Shown piece by piece: positions 1 through 6,574 of a stretch of DNA of 10,156 nt. The notes below the pieces were generated by a model that was not told where the DNA came from, searched no databases, and saw only the letters and a program-made list of their open reading frames with translations. Both the position numbers and the translations under genes were made by a program. Origin of the DNA: an uncultured Oscillospiraceae bacterium (GTDB lineage Bacteria; Bacillota; Clostridia; Oscillospirales; Acutalibacteraceae); the NCBI GenBank assembly GCA_900550315.1, contig URRK01000049.1, positions 1 through 10,156 on the forward strand, written 5' to 3'. Every line of letters begins with the position of its first letter. Position 1 is the stretch's first letter.

Positions 1-27
1 CGTCCCAAACCAAAAATTAAACCAAAA

Positions 28-678
28 TTAATAGCCCAGTTCCTCGTCGCACAGAATAACCTTAATGCGGCCCTTTTGCTGCTGCCAGCCCAACACGGTG
101 TAGCTGCTGCAAATGCGCTGCGGGGCGCTGCAGCCGCTGCACAACCCGGTTTTGCCCTGCTGCAGCGCAAGGCACTGCCCCGTTTTGGCGCAGGGGGTTT
201 GGCAGCCCAAGCGCTTGGCGTTTTGCGGGGCAGCAACCGCCTTTACCCGCTGCACCGCGGCCGAAAGGTCCGGCACAATTTTGTTAACCCCGGCAACCAC
301 AATAACGCTTTTGGGGCCAAAAATCATGGCCGAAACGCGGTTGCCGTTGCCGTCTACATTATAAAGCTCGCCCTGCTGCGTAATGGCATTGGCCGAGCAA
401 ATAAAAACATCGGCCAAAAAGCTTTGGCGCATAACATCCAGCGCCTGGGCCCGGGTAAGGCCGGGGGCGTAACGGTTTTGCAGCCGGTACTCCGGGCGGG
501 CAACCAGCTCTAACACGCCGGTTTGCTTTAAACTCTCCGACCCGCCAAGACCAATGCTTTGCCCGGGCTTAAGCAGCGCCTTTACCTGCGCTAAGGCCTC
601 GGCCTTTGTGGCGCAGTAGTACGGCTGCATATTGTTTTCGGCCAGTGCGGCCAGCGTAGCTGTAATTTGCTCTTTCAA
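28..678 (-). CDS. LUD-domain (LutC/YkgG-like, DUF162) protein with C-terminal cysteine cluster
   Basis: This looks like a stand-alone LUD-domain protein of the kind often labelled 'lactate utilization protein' in Clostridia. The family includes LutC/LldG subunits of L-lactate oxidation. Here no lutA or lutB neighbour is visible, so the substrate is unknown. The protein is about 216 aa and soluble, with no signal peptide or membrane segment. From the TTG start, the N-terminal half has the glycine-rich SIGLGGSESL stretch (about 41-50). The middle has YNVDGNGNR and VVAGVNKIV. The C-terminal quarter holds Cys 159, 163, 169, 180, 183, 190 and 210, which suggests an Fe-S or Zn site (inference). It ends in the SSYTVLGWQQQ and CDEELGY blocks I associate with this clostridial family. 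I prefer the TTG at 678 because GAGG lies 8 nt upstream; the in-frame GTG at 687 sits inside that SD. It is probably a single gene, 189 bp after mnmA. Family confidence is high, role confidence low. Confidence 0.85.
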   Translation of the reverse strand: MKEQITATLAALAENNMQPYYCATKAEALAQVKALLKPGQSIGLGGSESLKQTGVLELVARPEYRLQNRYAPGLTRAQALDVMRQSFLADVFICSANAITQQGELYNVDGNGNRVSAMIFGPKSVIVVAGVNKIVPDLSAAVQRVKAVAAPQNAKRLGCQTPCAKTGQCLALQQGKTGLCSGCSAPQRICSSYTVLGWQQQKGRIKVILCDEELGY

Positions 679-867
679 TTTTTTCACCTCAAAGCGTTTT
701 GTAAAGGCTTTAAACCCTTTGCCTAAAATTAGTTTAAAAAAATTTAGGCCGTTAACCTAATTATTTTAACCCTGCCAGGCCGCCTGTCGCCGCGCAAAAA
801 ACAATGCGCTAAAAGCGGCCCTTTTGCCGGTAGGCCCTGTAAGGTGCCGACAAAACAAATAACGGCT
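679..867 (-). other. Intergenic spacer mnmA to LUD gene, with inverted repeats and a weak promoter candidate
   Basis: I see no gene here. On the minus strand there is a weak promoter-like pair, GCGACA (790-785) and TAAAAT (768-763), spaced 16 bp. Below it a CCTAA element (748-744) can pair either with TTAGG at 760-756 or, as part of GCCTAAA (749-743), with TTTAGGC at 727-721. A GCGCA/TGCGC hairpin (809-805 with 796-792) follows mnmA but has no U-tract after it, so it is not a convincing intrinsic terminator. The spacing suggests the LUD gene has its own promoter, but the boxes are poor. Confidence 0.35.
685..690 (-). promoter_or_regulatory. Ribosome binding site that decides the LUD gene start
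   Basis: GAGGTG on the minus strand is the only SD-like sequence near this start. Its GAGG core is 8 nt from the TTG at 678-676. It physically overlaps the GTG at 687-685, so that GTG has no usable SD of its own. This favours TTG as the initiator and shortens the protein by three residues. Confidence 0.6.
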
Positions 868-1935
868 TTACCCGGTAATGGTTCCGCCGCCCAGCACGGT
901 TTCGGCGCTGTAAAACACGGCGGCCTGCCCGGCCGTTACGGCGCGCTGCGGTTCGGCAAATTCGGCCAAAACGGTTGTTTCGTCTACCGGGTGCAGGGTG
1001 CAGGCGGCCTCCCTTTGGCTGTAACGCAGCTTGCCGGTACACTGCACCGGCGCGGTTAGCCGCCCTACCGCAATGGGGTTAAAATCCCGCACTAACACGC
1101 GGTTTTTAAACAGCCCGTTTTCCTCCCCTAAGGTTACCCGGTTTTCGGCCGTGTTTTTTTGCAGCACATACATGTGCTTGCCAAAGCCCATGCCAAGCCC
1201 GCGCCGCTGGCCAATAGTGTAGCGAATGGCGCCGCGGTGCCGGCCAATTACCCTGCCGGCTTCGTCCACAAAATCGCCCTGCGGGTAGGGGTAGCCCAGC
1301 CGCCGCTCAATAAACGCGGCGTAATCGCCGTCCGGCACAAAGCAAATGTCTTGGCTGTCGGGCTTTTGGGCGTTTTGAAAGCCCTTTTCGGCGGCAATTT
1401 GCCGCACCTGCTTTTTGGTAAGCCCCCCTAAGGGGAACAGGGTGTGCGCCAGCTGCTGCTGGGTTAAGCTGTAAAGCACATAGGTTTGGTCTTTGCTGCC
1501 GTCGGCCGCCTTTTGCAGCAGGTAGCGGCCGCCGCTTTTTTGCACCCGGGCGTAATGGCCGGTGGCAATGTGGTCCATCTCCAGCAGCGTGGCCCGGTTT
1601 AACATTTCTTTAAATTTTATATATCGGTTACAGTCAATACACGGGTTGGGGGTTTGCCCGTTTAAGTAGCTTTGCACAAATTTTTCTACCACGCACTGCT
1701 CAAACGGCTCGGTAAAATTAAAAACATAGTGCCGCAGCCCTAAGCGGTCGCAAACCGAGCGGGCGCTTTCTACCTCGCTCAGCGAGCAGCACACCCGGGC
1801 GGTGGGGTCCTGCGGCTCCTCGGAAACCAGGCGCAGCGTAACCCCACTCACGGTGTAGCCGGAATCCATTAAAAGGGCCGCCGCCACCGAACTGTCTCCC
1901 CCGCCGCTCATACCAACTAAAACCTTATTGTTCAT
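868..1935 (-). CDS. mnmA: tRNA-uridine 2-sulfurtransferase MnmA
   Basis: MnmA adenylates U34 of tRNA-Lys, tRNA-Glu and tRNA-Gln and replaces its 2-oxygen with sulfur delivered ultimately from cysteine desulfurase. It acts in the cytosol. The protein has 355 aa, normal for the family. The N-terminal PP-loop reads SGGGDSS at 10-16; the fourth residue is usually Val and here is Gly. The first catalytic cysteine is in the NPCIDCN block (C102, with an extra C99), and the second is C198 in DSQDICFVPDGDY. A CCSLSEVE block at 49-56 marks the clostridial subtype. GHYAR (126-130) and the KDQTYVLY region that binds tRNA/ATP are present, followed by the C-terminal beta-barrel part. The ATG at 1935 has GGAG 5 nt upstream. 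The gene starts only 2 bp after the uxaC stop, so the two are very probably co-transcribed, although their functions are unrelated. Confidence 0.96.
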   Translation of the reverse strand: MNNKVLVGMSGGGDSSVAAALLMDSGYTVSGVTLRLVSEEPQDPTARVCCSLSEVESARSVCDRLGLRHYVFNFTEPFEQCVVEKFVQSYLNGQTPNPCIDCNRYIKFKEMLNRATLLEMDHIATGHYARVQKSGGRYLLQKAADGSKDQTYVLYSLTQQQLAHTLFPLGGLTKKQVRQIAAEKGFQNAQKPDSQDICFVPDGDYAAFIERRLGYPYPQGDFVDEAGRVIGRHRGAIRYTIGQRRGLGMGFGKHMYVLQKNTAENRVTLGEENGLFKNRVLVRDFNPIAVGRLTAPVQCTGKLRYSQREAACTLHPVDETTVLAEFAEPQRAVTAGQAAVFYSAETVLGGGTITG

Positions 1936-1937
1936 AC

Positions 1938-3335
1938 TTACTCCAAATCAAAAAATTTTTTAGCGTTGCCGTAGCAAACACCCTCTACCAGCTGCTTTAA
2001 AGCCGCCGGGCTGTTTGGGTACTCCCCGTTTTCTACCAAATTGCCTAAGTAATTGCAAAAAATGCGGCGAAAATATTCGTGCCGCGGGTAGGAGAAAAAG
2101 CTGCGGCTGTCGGTTAACATGCCAACAAAGCAGCCCAGCACCGAAAGCTCGGAAAAGCTTTTTAACTGCTGCTCTATACCGTTTTTGGTATCGTTAAACC
2201 ACCAGGCGGCACCCTGCTGCACAAAGCCGGCCGTGCCCGGGCGGCAAAATGCGCCGCACAGCGTGCCAACGGTAATATTATTGGCCGGGTTAATGGGGAA
2301 CAAAATTGTTTTGGGCAGCACACCCTTTTGGTAAAGGCTGTTTAACAGCAGCGCCAGGGCCTCGGCGTCGTTTTGGTGGCCGGCGGTATCAAACCCCGTG
2401 TCGGCCCCAAGGGCGGCAAACTGCGCCGAGTTTACATTGCGCAAAACGCCAAAGTGAACCTCCCAAACCCAGTTTAGACGTTTGTAGTGCGGCACCAAAA
2501 ACTGCTGCACAAAGGTTTTGTAGCCGTTTACCTCGTTTTGCGTTAGCGCCTGCCCGTGCAGGGCCTTTTGCAAAATTTGCTCGGCCTGTTCGGCGGTAAT
2601 TTCGTAAAAGGGAACATAATCTAACCCGTGGTCGCACGCGCGGCAGCCGTTTTGGTTAAAAAATTCTACCCGCTGCAGCAACGCCTTTTGCAGCGCGGCA
2701 ATCGAGTTAATTTGCACCCCGCAGCACGCCCCCAGCTGCGCCAAATAATTGGTAAAGCCGGGCTTGTCAATGGCAATGGCGCGGTCCGGCCGAAACGCCG
2801 GGTACACCTTTGGGGCAAAGGTGCCGTCCTCAGCCAGCAGGCGGTGATATTTTAAATCCTCGGTAGGGTCGTTGGTGGTGCAAAGGGCCTCCACCCCGGA
2901 GCGGGCAAGCACCTCCCGCACCGGCATTTTTTGCAGTTGTTTGGCCGTTTGCTGCCAAATTTGCTCGGCTGTTTCGGCGCTAAGGGGGGTGGTAATGCCA
3001 AAATAGTTTTTTAGTTCTAAATGCGCCCAGTGGTACAGCGGGCTGCCCGCCAGATTTGGCATAATGCTGCAAAAGGCGTTAAACTTTTCACGGTCGGTTG
3101 CGCTGCCGGTTATCAGCCGCTCCTCTACCCCGCAAATACGCATGGCACGCCACTTGTAATGGTCGCCCCCCAGCCAGGCCTGAGCCAAATTTTGGTAGGT
3201 TTTATTTTGGTAAATTTCGGCCGCGTCTATGTGGCAGTGGTAGTCAATAATCGGCAGCGGCGCAGCGTACCGGTGAAACAGCTCTACCGCCGTAGGGGTA
3301 GAAAGCAAAAAATCTTTGTGCATAAAGGGTTTCAT
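1938..3335 (-). CDS. uxaC: Uronate (glucuronate/galacturonate) isomerase
   Basis: UxaC interconverts D-glucuronate with D-fructuronate and D-galacturonate with D-tagaturonate, the first intracellular step of hexuronate (pectin, glucuronide) breakdown. The 465-aa length matches the family, which belongs to the amidohydrolase superfamily and has a TIM-barrel fold. Visible signatures are the metal-binding HxH in IIDYHCHID (H33, H35), the WLGGDHYKWRAMR block at about 54-66, the TDSRSFFSYPRHEYFRR block at about 408-424, and the closing GxCYGNAKKFF. The ATG at 3335 is well supported by GGAGG 8 nt upstream; a GTG or TTG elsewhere is not needed. No other uronate gene (uxaA, uxaB, uxuA, kdgK, transporter) is in the window. 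The gene sits between a cysteine operon and mnmA, so its pathway partners must lie elsewhere. Upstream there is a palindrome over a -10-like box, consistent with substrate-responsive control (inference). Confidence 0.96.
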   Translation of the reverse strand: MKPFMHKDFLLSTPTAVELFHRYAAPLPIIDYHCHIDAAEIYQNKTYQNLAQAWLGGDHYKWRAMRICGVEERLITGSATDREKFNAFCSIMPNLAGSPLYHWAHLELKNYFGITTPLSAETAEQIWQQTAKQLQKMPVREVLARSGVEALCTTNDPTEDLKYHRLLAEDGTFAPKVYPAFRPDRAIAIDKPGFTNYLAQLGACCGVQINSIAALQKALLQRVEFFNQNGCRACDHGLDYVPFYEITAEQAEQILQKALHGQALTQNEVNGYKTFVQQFLVPHYKRLNWVWEVHFGVLRNVNSAQFAALGADTGFDTAGHQNDAEALALLLNSLYQKGVLPKTILFPINPANNITVGTLCGAFCRPGTAGFVQQGAAWWFNDTKNGIEQQLKSFSELSVLGCFVGMLTDSRSFFSYPRHEYFRRIFCNYLGNLVENGEYPNSPAALKQLVEGVCYGNAKKFFDLE

Positions 3336-3416
3336 AACAACATCCTCCGTTTTGGCCGGTTTAGCAGGGGCTGCTTGCGCCCGCCGGCTTGCATTTTTGC
3401 CGTACGGCGTACCAGC

Positions 3417-3439
3417 GGCATTATTTTAATTATAATGCC
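3417..3439 (-). promoter_or_regulatory. Palindrome overlapping a -10 box: candidate uxaC operator/promoter
   Basis: A perfect inverted repeat has arms GGCATTAT and ATAATGCC (8 bp each) around a 7-nt AT spacer. On the minus strand it contains TATAAT at 3434-3429, about 94 bp before the uxaC ATG. The hexamer 17 bp upstream (TGGCTT) is a poor -35. A perfect palindrome covering a good -10 with a weak -35 is typical of a regulator-controlled promoter. The candidate regulator family is unknown; the site does not match the CcpA cre consensus. Confidence 0.45.
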
Positions 3440-3499
3440 AACCCGGCCGCAAAGCCATTGCATTTCGGCGTAGATTATATTGTTAAAATCATTTTTTAC

Positions 3500-3574
3500 T
3501 TTATTAATTTTTACTTTGCTAATGTTGCTTTGTTTGTTTTACTTTGTTCATTTTATTTTATTAATTTTGCTTTG
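3500..3574. repeat. AT-rich imperfect tandem repeat with 14-bp period
   Basis: On the plus strand the pentamer CTTTG recurs at 3514, 3528, 3542 and 3570, which is exact 14-bp spacing with one unit degenerate at 3556. A longer duplication is also visible: 3489-3518 and 3548-3574 share TCATTTT, TTTATTAATTTT and a closing CTTTG. The array lies just upstream of the candidate uxaC promoter region and differs sharply in base composition from its surroundings. It may be an UP-like or curved-DNA element, or simply a decaying minisatellite; I cannot tell which. Confidence 0.5.
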
Positions 3575-3748
3575 CACGCAAAACAGCGGTTCCTTTTGAA
3601 CCTTGAACGCCGCGCAAAGCCGCACGCCCCAAAGGCCCAAGGCTTGGCGGTAGCCCTGTTTTTTTATTGCCGTTTTTGGCAATTTGTTGAACAGCCTTTT
3701 GCTTTTGGCAAGGGTTTTGTTCTTGGCCGCGGCAAAATTCGGTGCGGC

Positions 3749-4519
3749 TTATTCGCCACGGTTTTCCTGCCCCGGCGAAAACTGCCAAAACGGGCCGTAG
3801 GCCGCTTGCAGCGCGGGGGTTGGCCGGCCGTTTTCGTACAAAATTAGGTTTGGCAAAACGGTTAGCCCCGGCTTGCCGCCGCGGCGCCCCTCTACCAGCA
3901 CCAGCCAGGGCGCGGTACTTTTGTTTTTGCAAACCAGCTGCAGGCGCTTAGGCTCTATTCCCTGCGCCGACATTAGCGTAAAAACCTCGCTTAGCCGCTC
4001 CGGCCGTTGGCACAGCGCCAGCCGGCCGCCAAAACGCAGCAGCGCGGCCGAGGTTTGAATAACATTAAAAAGGGTGCAGCAAACCTCGTGCCGGGCGGTT
4101 TGGCCGGCCGGGGTTTTGCTTTGCGGCCCGGCGCCAACCGTAAAGTACGGCGGGTTGCAGGTAACTAAGCTAAAGCTGCTTTTAGGCAGTACGGCAAAGG
4201 GATTTTTTAAATCGGCCGTTAAAAACCGCACCCGGCCCTGCAGCCCGTTTTGGGCGGCGCTTTGCCGGGCCAGCGCAATGGCCTCGGGCGCAATATCTAC
4301 CCCCGTGGCGCCGGCGGTTTGCCCCTTTTGCAGCCAAAGCAGCGGAATTACGCCGCAGCCGGTGCAAAGGTCTACTGCGGCGTCGCTTTTTTTAGGGGCC
4401 GAAAAATGCGCCAGCAATACGGCGTCGGTGCCAAAGGTGTGGGCCGGGCTAACGGCAATTTTGGCGCTGCCCAGCGGCAGCCAACGCACCCCGGGCAGGG
4501 CGGTTACACCCGGTGCCAT
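3749..4519 (-). CDS. TrmN6-like tRNA1(Val) adenine-N6 methyltransferase (COG4123)
   Basis: This is a 256-aa class I SAM-dependent methyltransferase of the YfiC/TrmN6 type. The E. coli member makes m6A37 in tRNA1(Val); the target in Firmicutes is inferred from homology only. The N-terminal part has the FGTDAVLLAHF block (29-39) common to these proteins. The SAM-binding motif I is DLCTGCGVIPLL (50-61), with acidic motif II at GVDI (73-76). The catalytic NPPY (122-125) is the hallmark of exocyclic-amine methylation of adenine. The ATG at 4519 overlaps the end of cysS by 16 bp, and only a weak GGGG lies in front of it, so translational coupling is likely. It is the last gene of the cysteine-controlled unit; no gene follows for 413 bp. 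TrmN6 as specific name: moderate; N6-adenine methyltransferase: high. Confidence 0.85.
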   Translation of the reverse strand: MAPGVTALPGVRWLPLGSAKIAVSPAHTFGTDAVLLAHFSAPKKSDAAVDLCTGCGVIPLLWLQKGQTAGATGVDIAPEAIALARQSAAQNGLQGRVRFLTADLKNPFAVLPKSSFSLVTCNPPYFTVGAGPQSKTPAGQTARHEVCCTLFNVIQTSAALLRFGGRLALCQRPERLSEVFTLMSAQGIEPKRLQLVCKNKSTAPWLVLVEGRRGGKPGLTVLPNLILYENGRPTPALQAAYGPFWQFSPGQENRGE

Positions 4520-5883
4520 TTAACCCCGGCGGCTGAATCCTCCAGCACAATGCCCATTTGCTTTAACCGGTCGCGAATTTCATCGGCCAGGGCGTAGTTT
4601 TTGTTTTTGCGGGCAGCGGTGCGCTGCTCAATCAGCGCTTCGATTTCACTGTCCAGCGCCTGCGTTTTTTGGTTGTAGCCCAACCCCAGCACGCCGCACA
4701 GCTCCTGCAGCAGGGTCTTGCAGCTTTGCAGGGTGGCGCTGCCGGCGTTTTCGGCAATTTGCTTGTTGGTATCCCGCACCAGGTTAAACACGGCGGCCAG
4801 CGCGTCGGCGGTGTTTAAATCGTCGTCCATGGCCTTTATAAAATCGGCCCGGTGCGCCGCAATAAATGCCGGCTCCTGCCCGCCCTGCGGCGCGTTTTGC
4901 AGGGCAAAATTTAGGTTTTCAAAGCAGGTGTAAAGCCGCTCTAACGCGTTTTTCGACTGCTCTAAAATCTCCACACTATAATTAATGGGGCTGCGGTAAT
5001 GCGAGGAGATCATAATATAGCGAATGGGCTCGTAGCCAAATTTTTCGGCCACCTCTCGCACCGTAAAAAAGTTACCTAACGACTTTGACATTTTGCGGTT
5101 ATCTACATTAATGTAGCCGTTGTGCATCCAATACCGCGCAAAGGTGCAGCCGTTGGCGCACTCCGACTGGGCAATTTCATTTTCGTGGTGGGGGAAGATA
5201 AGGTCTTGCCCGCCGCAGTGAATATCAATGGTTTTGCCTAAAAATTTGCCCGCCATTGCCGAACATTCAATGTGCCAGCCGGGGCGGCCGTTGCCAAACT
5301 CCGAAGGCCAAAACGGCTCGCCGGGCTTGGCCCCTTTCCACAGGCAAAAGTCCATGGGGTCCTCTTTATGCTCGGCAACATTAATGCGGGCGCCGGCCTC
5401 TAAATCCTCCAGCGGCTGGTGCGAAAGCTTGCCGTATTCTTTAAACCTTTTGGCCCTAAAGTAAACATCGCCGTCGGCCTGGTAGGCGTAGCCCTTTTCG
5501 GCCAGCGTTTTAATAATAGCCAAAATGGCGTCAATATTCTCGGTGGCGCGCGGGTGCACGGTGGCCTTTTGCACGTTCAGGCCCTCGGCATCAGTCCAAA
5601 ATTCGGCAATGTAGCGCTCGGCCACCTCGGGCACGGTAATGCCCTCCTCGTTGGCTTTTTTAATCAGTTTATCGTCAATATCGGTAAAGTTCTGCACAAA
5701 AATTACCTTGTTGCCGCGGTACTCCAAATAACGGCGCAAAACATCAAACACGCAAAGCGGGCGGGCGTTGCCAATGTGAATGTAGTTGTAAACCGTTGGG
5801 CCGCAGGCGTAAATGCGGTACTCGCCCGGGGTTTGCGGCGTTAGTTCCTGCTTTTCGCGGGTCATGGTGTTAAAAATTTTCAT
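4504..5883 (-). CDS. cysS: Cysteinyl-tRNA synthetase
   Basis: CysS activates cysteine with ATP and charges tRNA-Cys in the cytosol. The protein is 459 aa, standard for the bacterial class Ia enzyme. The Rossmann catalytic core has the HIGH-equivalent HIGN at 36-39 and KMSKS at 264-268. Expected zinc ligands are all present: C27, C207, H232 and E236. The FTDIDDK motif (66-72) and GWHIECSAM (202-210) are intact. The C-terminal helical part carries the conserved RxxARKxKxYxxADEIRDxL block, and the protein ends in VKWHRV. The start ATG overlaps the cysE stop (ATGA), with AAGGAG 8 nt upstream inside cysE. The gene lies downstream of a cysteine T-box, so its product helps set the charging level that the riboswitch reads. 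Nothing appears truncated. Confidence 0.98.
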   Translation of the reverse strand: MKIFNTMTREKQELTPQTPGEYRIYACGPTVYNYIHIGNARPLCVFDVLRRYLEYRGNKVIFVQNFTDIDDKLIKKANEEGITVPEVAERYIAEFWTDAEGLNVQKATVHPRATENIDAILAIIKTLAEKGYAYQADGDVYFRAKRFKEYGKLSHQPLEDLEAGARINVAEHKEDPMDFCLWKGAKPGEPFWPSEFGNGRPGWHIECSAMAGKFLGKTIDIHCGGQDLIFPHHENEIAQSECANGCTFARYWMHNGYINVDNRKMSKSLGNFFTVREVAEKFGYEPIRYIMISSHYRSPINYSVEILEQSKNALERLYTCFENLNFALQNAPQGGQEPAFIAAHRADFIKAMDDDLNTADALAAVFNLVRDTNKQIAENAGSATLQSCKTLLQELCGVLGLGYNQKTQALDSEIEALIEQRTAARKNKNYALADEIRDRLKQMGIVLEDSAAGVKWHRV

Positions 5884-6527
5884 TCTTCCTTCTCCTTTTG
5901 CGTATTCTCCTGCGTTTCATGCTCTAATTTGCTTAAACGGTATTCCAGCTTGCAAAGCTGCTCGGCAACCGGGTCGGGCACATGAACCTGGTCCAGCGGG
6001 CGAACCCGTTCCCCCCGGCGGCGCACAATGCGGGCCGGCACGCCGGCGGCGGTGCAATCGGGCGGAATTTCCTCCAGCACTACGGCCCCGGCGGCAATGC
6101 GGCTGTTATCCCCAACCTTAAACGGGCCAAGCACCTTGGCGCCCGAGCTGATCATTACGTTATTGCCAATGGTGGGGTGGCGCTTGCCAACATCCTTACC
6201 GGTGCCGCCCAGCGTTACCCCCTGGTAAATTAAAACATCGTCGCCGATTTCGGCCGTTTCGCCAATTACAACGCCGGTGCCGTGGTCAATTACCAACCGG
6301 CGGCCAATGGTAGCCCCCGGGTGAATTTCAATGCCCGTTTTGCGCACCGCCCGTTGGGAGATCCACCGTGCCAAAAATTTAAGGTTGTGCAAATAACACC
6401 AGTGGGCGCGCCGGTACATTCGAATGGCACGCACGCCGGGATACAGCAAAAAAATTTCCAGGCTGCTGCGGGCAGCCGGGTCCCGCTCTTTTACGGCGGC
6501 AATATCCTCTTTTATGCGATTAAACAT
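5880..6527 (-). CDS. cysE: Serine O-acetyltransferase, short form
   Basis: CysE transfers acetyl from acetyl-CoA to L-serine, making O-acetylserine for cysteine synthesis. I place the start at the ATG at 6527 (215 aa), preceded by AGGGGTGAT. The in-frame ATG at 6563 lies in the loop of the T-box terminator and would add 12 unlikely residues (MHGGILFFRGDF). The N-terminal helical region (about 1-60) is the short type found in Gram-positives. The left-handed beta-helix of hexapeptide repeats follows (about 65-165). It carries the catalytic dyad region IDHGTG (80-85, D81/H82), GGTGKDVGKRHPTIG (107-121, H117) and AAGVPAR. The C-terminus is a charged, probably coiled-coil tail ending in KEKEE. It lacks the terminal Ile that docks into CysK in the E. 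coli cysteine synthase complex, so that complex is unlikely here (inference). It overlaps cysS by 4 bp. Confidence 0.96.
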   Translation of the reverse strand: MFNRIKEDIAAVKERDPAARSSLEIFLLYPGVRAIRMYRRAHWCYLHNLKFLARWISQRAVRKTGIEIHPGATIGRRLVIDHGTGVVIGETAEIGDDVLIYQGVTLGGTGKDVGKRHPTIGNNVMISSGAKVLGPFKVGDNSRIAAGAVVLEEIPPDCTAAGVPARIVRRRGERVRPLDQVHVPDPVAEQLCKLEYRLSKLEHETQENTQKEKEE

Positions 6528-6538
6528 AAAATCACCCC

Positions 6539-6574
6539 TAAAAAATAAAATACCCCCGTGCATTGCACGGGAGG
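6539..6574 (-). terminator. Intrinsic terminator of the cysteine T-box
   Basis: CCTCCCGTGC (6574-6565) and GCACGGGGG (6561-6553) form a stem of about 9 bp with a 3-nt loop. A U-rich tract interrupted by A's follows (6552-6539). The 5' arm contains the CTCC needed for the antiterminator, so the two structures compete, as in other T-boxes. It ends about 12 nt before the cysE start. Confidence 0.9.

Larger units (their letters stand above)
3336..3748 (-). other. 413-bp intergenic region upstream of uxaC, no gene seen
   Basis: This stretch separates the cysE-cysS-methyltransferase unit from uxaC. From the methyltransferase end it holds a GC-rich 3' flank (3575-3748) with a small TTGCC/GGCAA hairpin at 3667-3682. 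On the minus strand that hairpin is followed by A's, not U's, so no clear terminator is seen. Next comes an AT-rich repeat (3500-3574), then -10-like boxes at 3479-3474 and 3434-3429. Neither has a good -35. The SD GGAGG of uxaC is at 3348-3344. Plus-strand open frames here are low-complexity (Phe/Tyr/Asn-rich) readings of the AT-rich repeat and carry no SD. Confidence 0.6.

Noticed and set aside
76..513. Plus-strand open frames over the LUD gene, and similar ones over mnmA, uxaC, cysS, rimO and recA
   Set aside because: All are antisense shadows with repetitive Ala/Gly/Arg composition. They have no SD and no recognisable family.
3667..3682. Terminator hairpin after the methyltransferase gene
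   Set aside because: The stem is only 5 bp and on the minus strand is followed by A's, so it is not an intrinsic terminator.
3389..3847. Plus-strand open frame of 152 codons with repeated FYFINF
   Set aside because: The Phe/Asn-rich part is the AT-rich repeat read in frame, and the rest is antisense to the methyltransferase gene. It has no SD and no recognisable domain.
3561..3932. Minus-strand open frame of 123 codons overlapping the methyltransferase 3' end
   Set aside because: It is an alternate frame of a well-supported gene, rich in Arg, Ala and Gly as expected for a frame-shifted reading.
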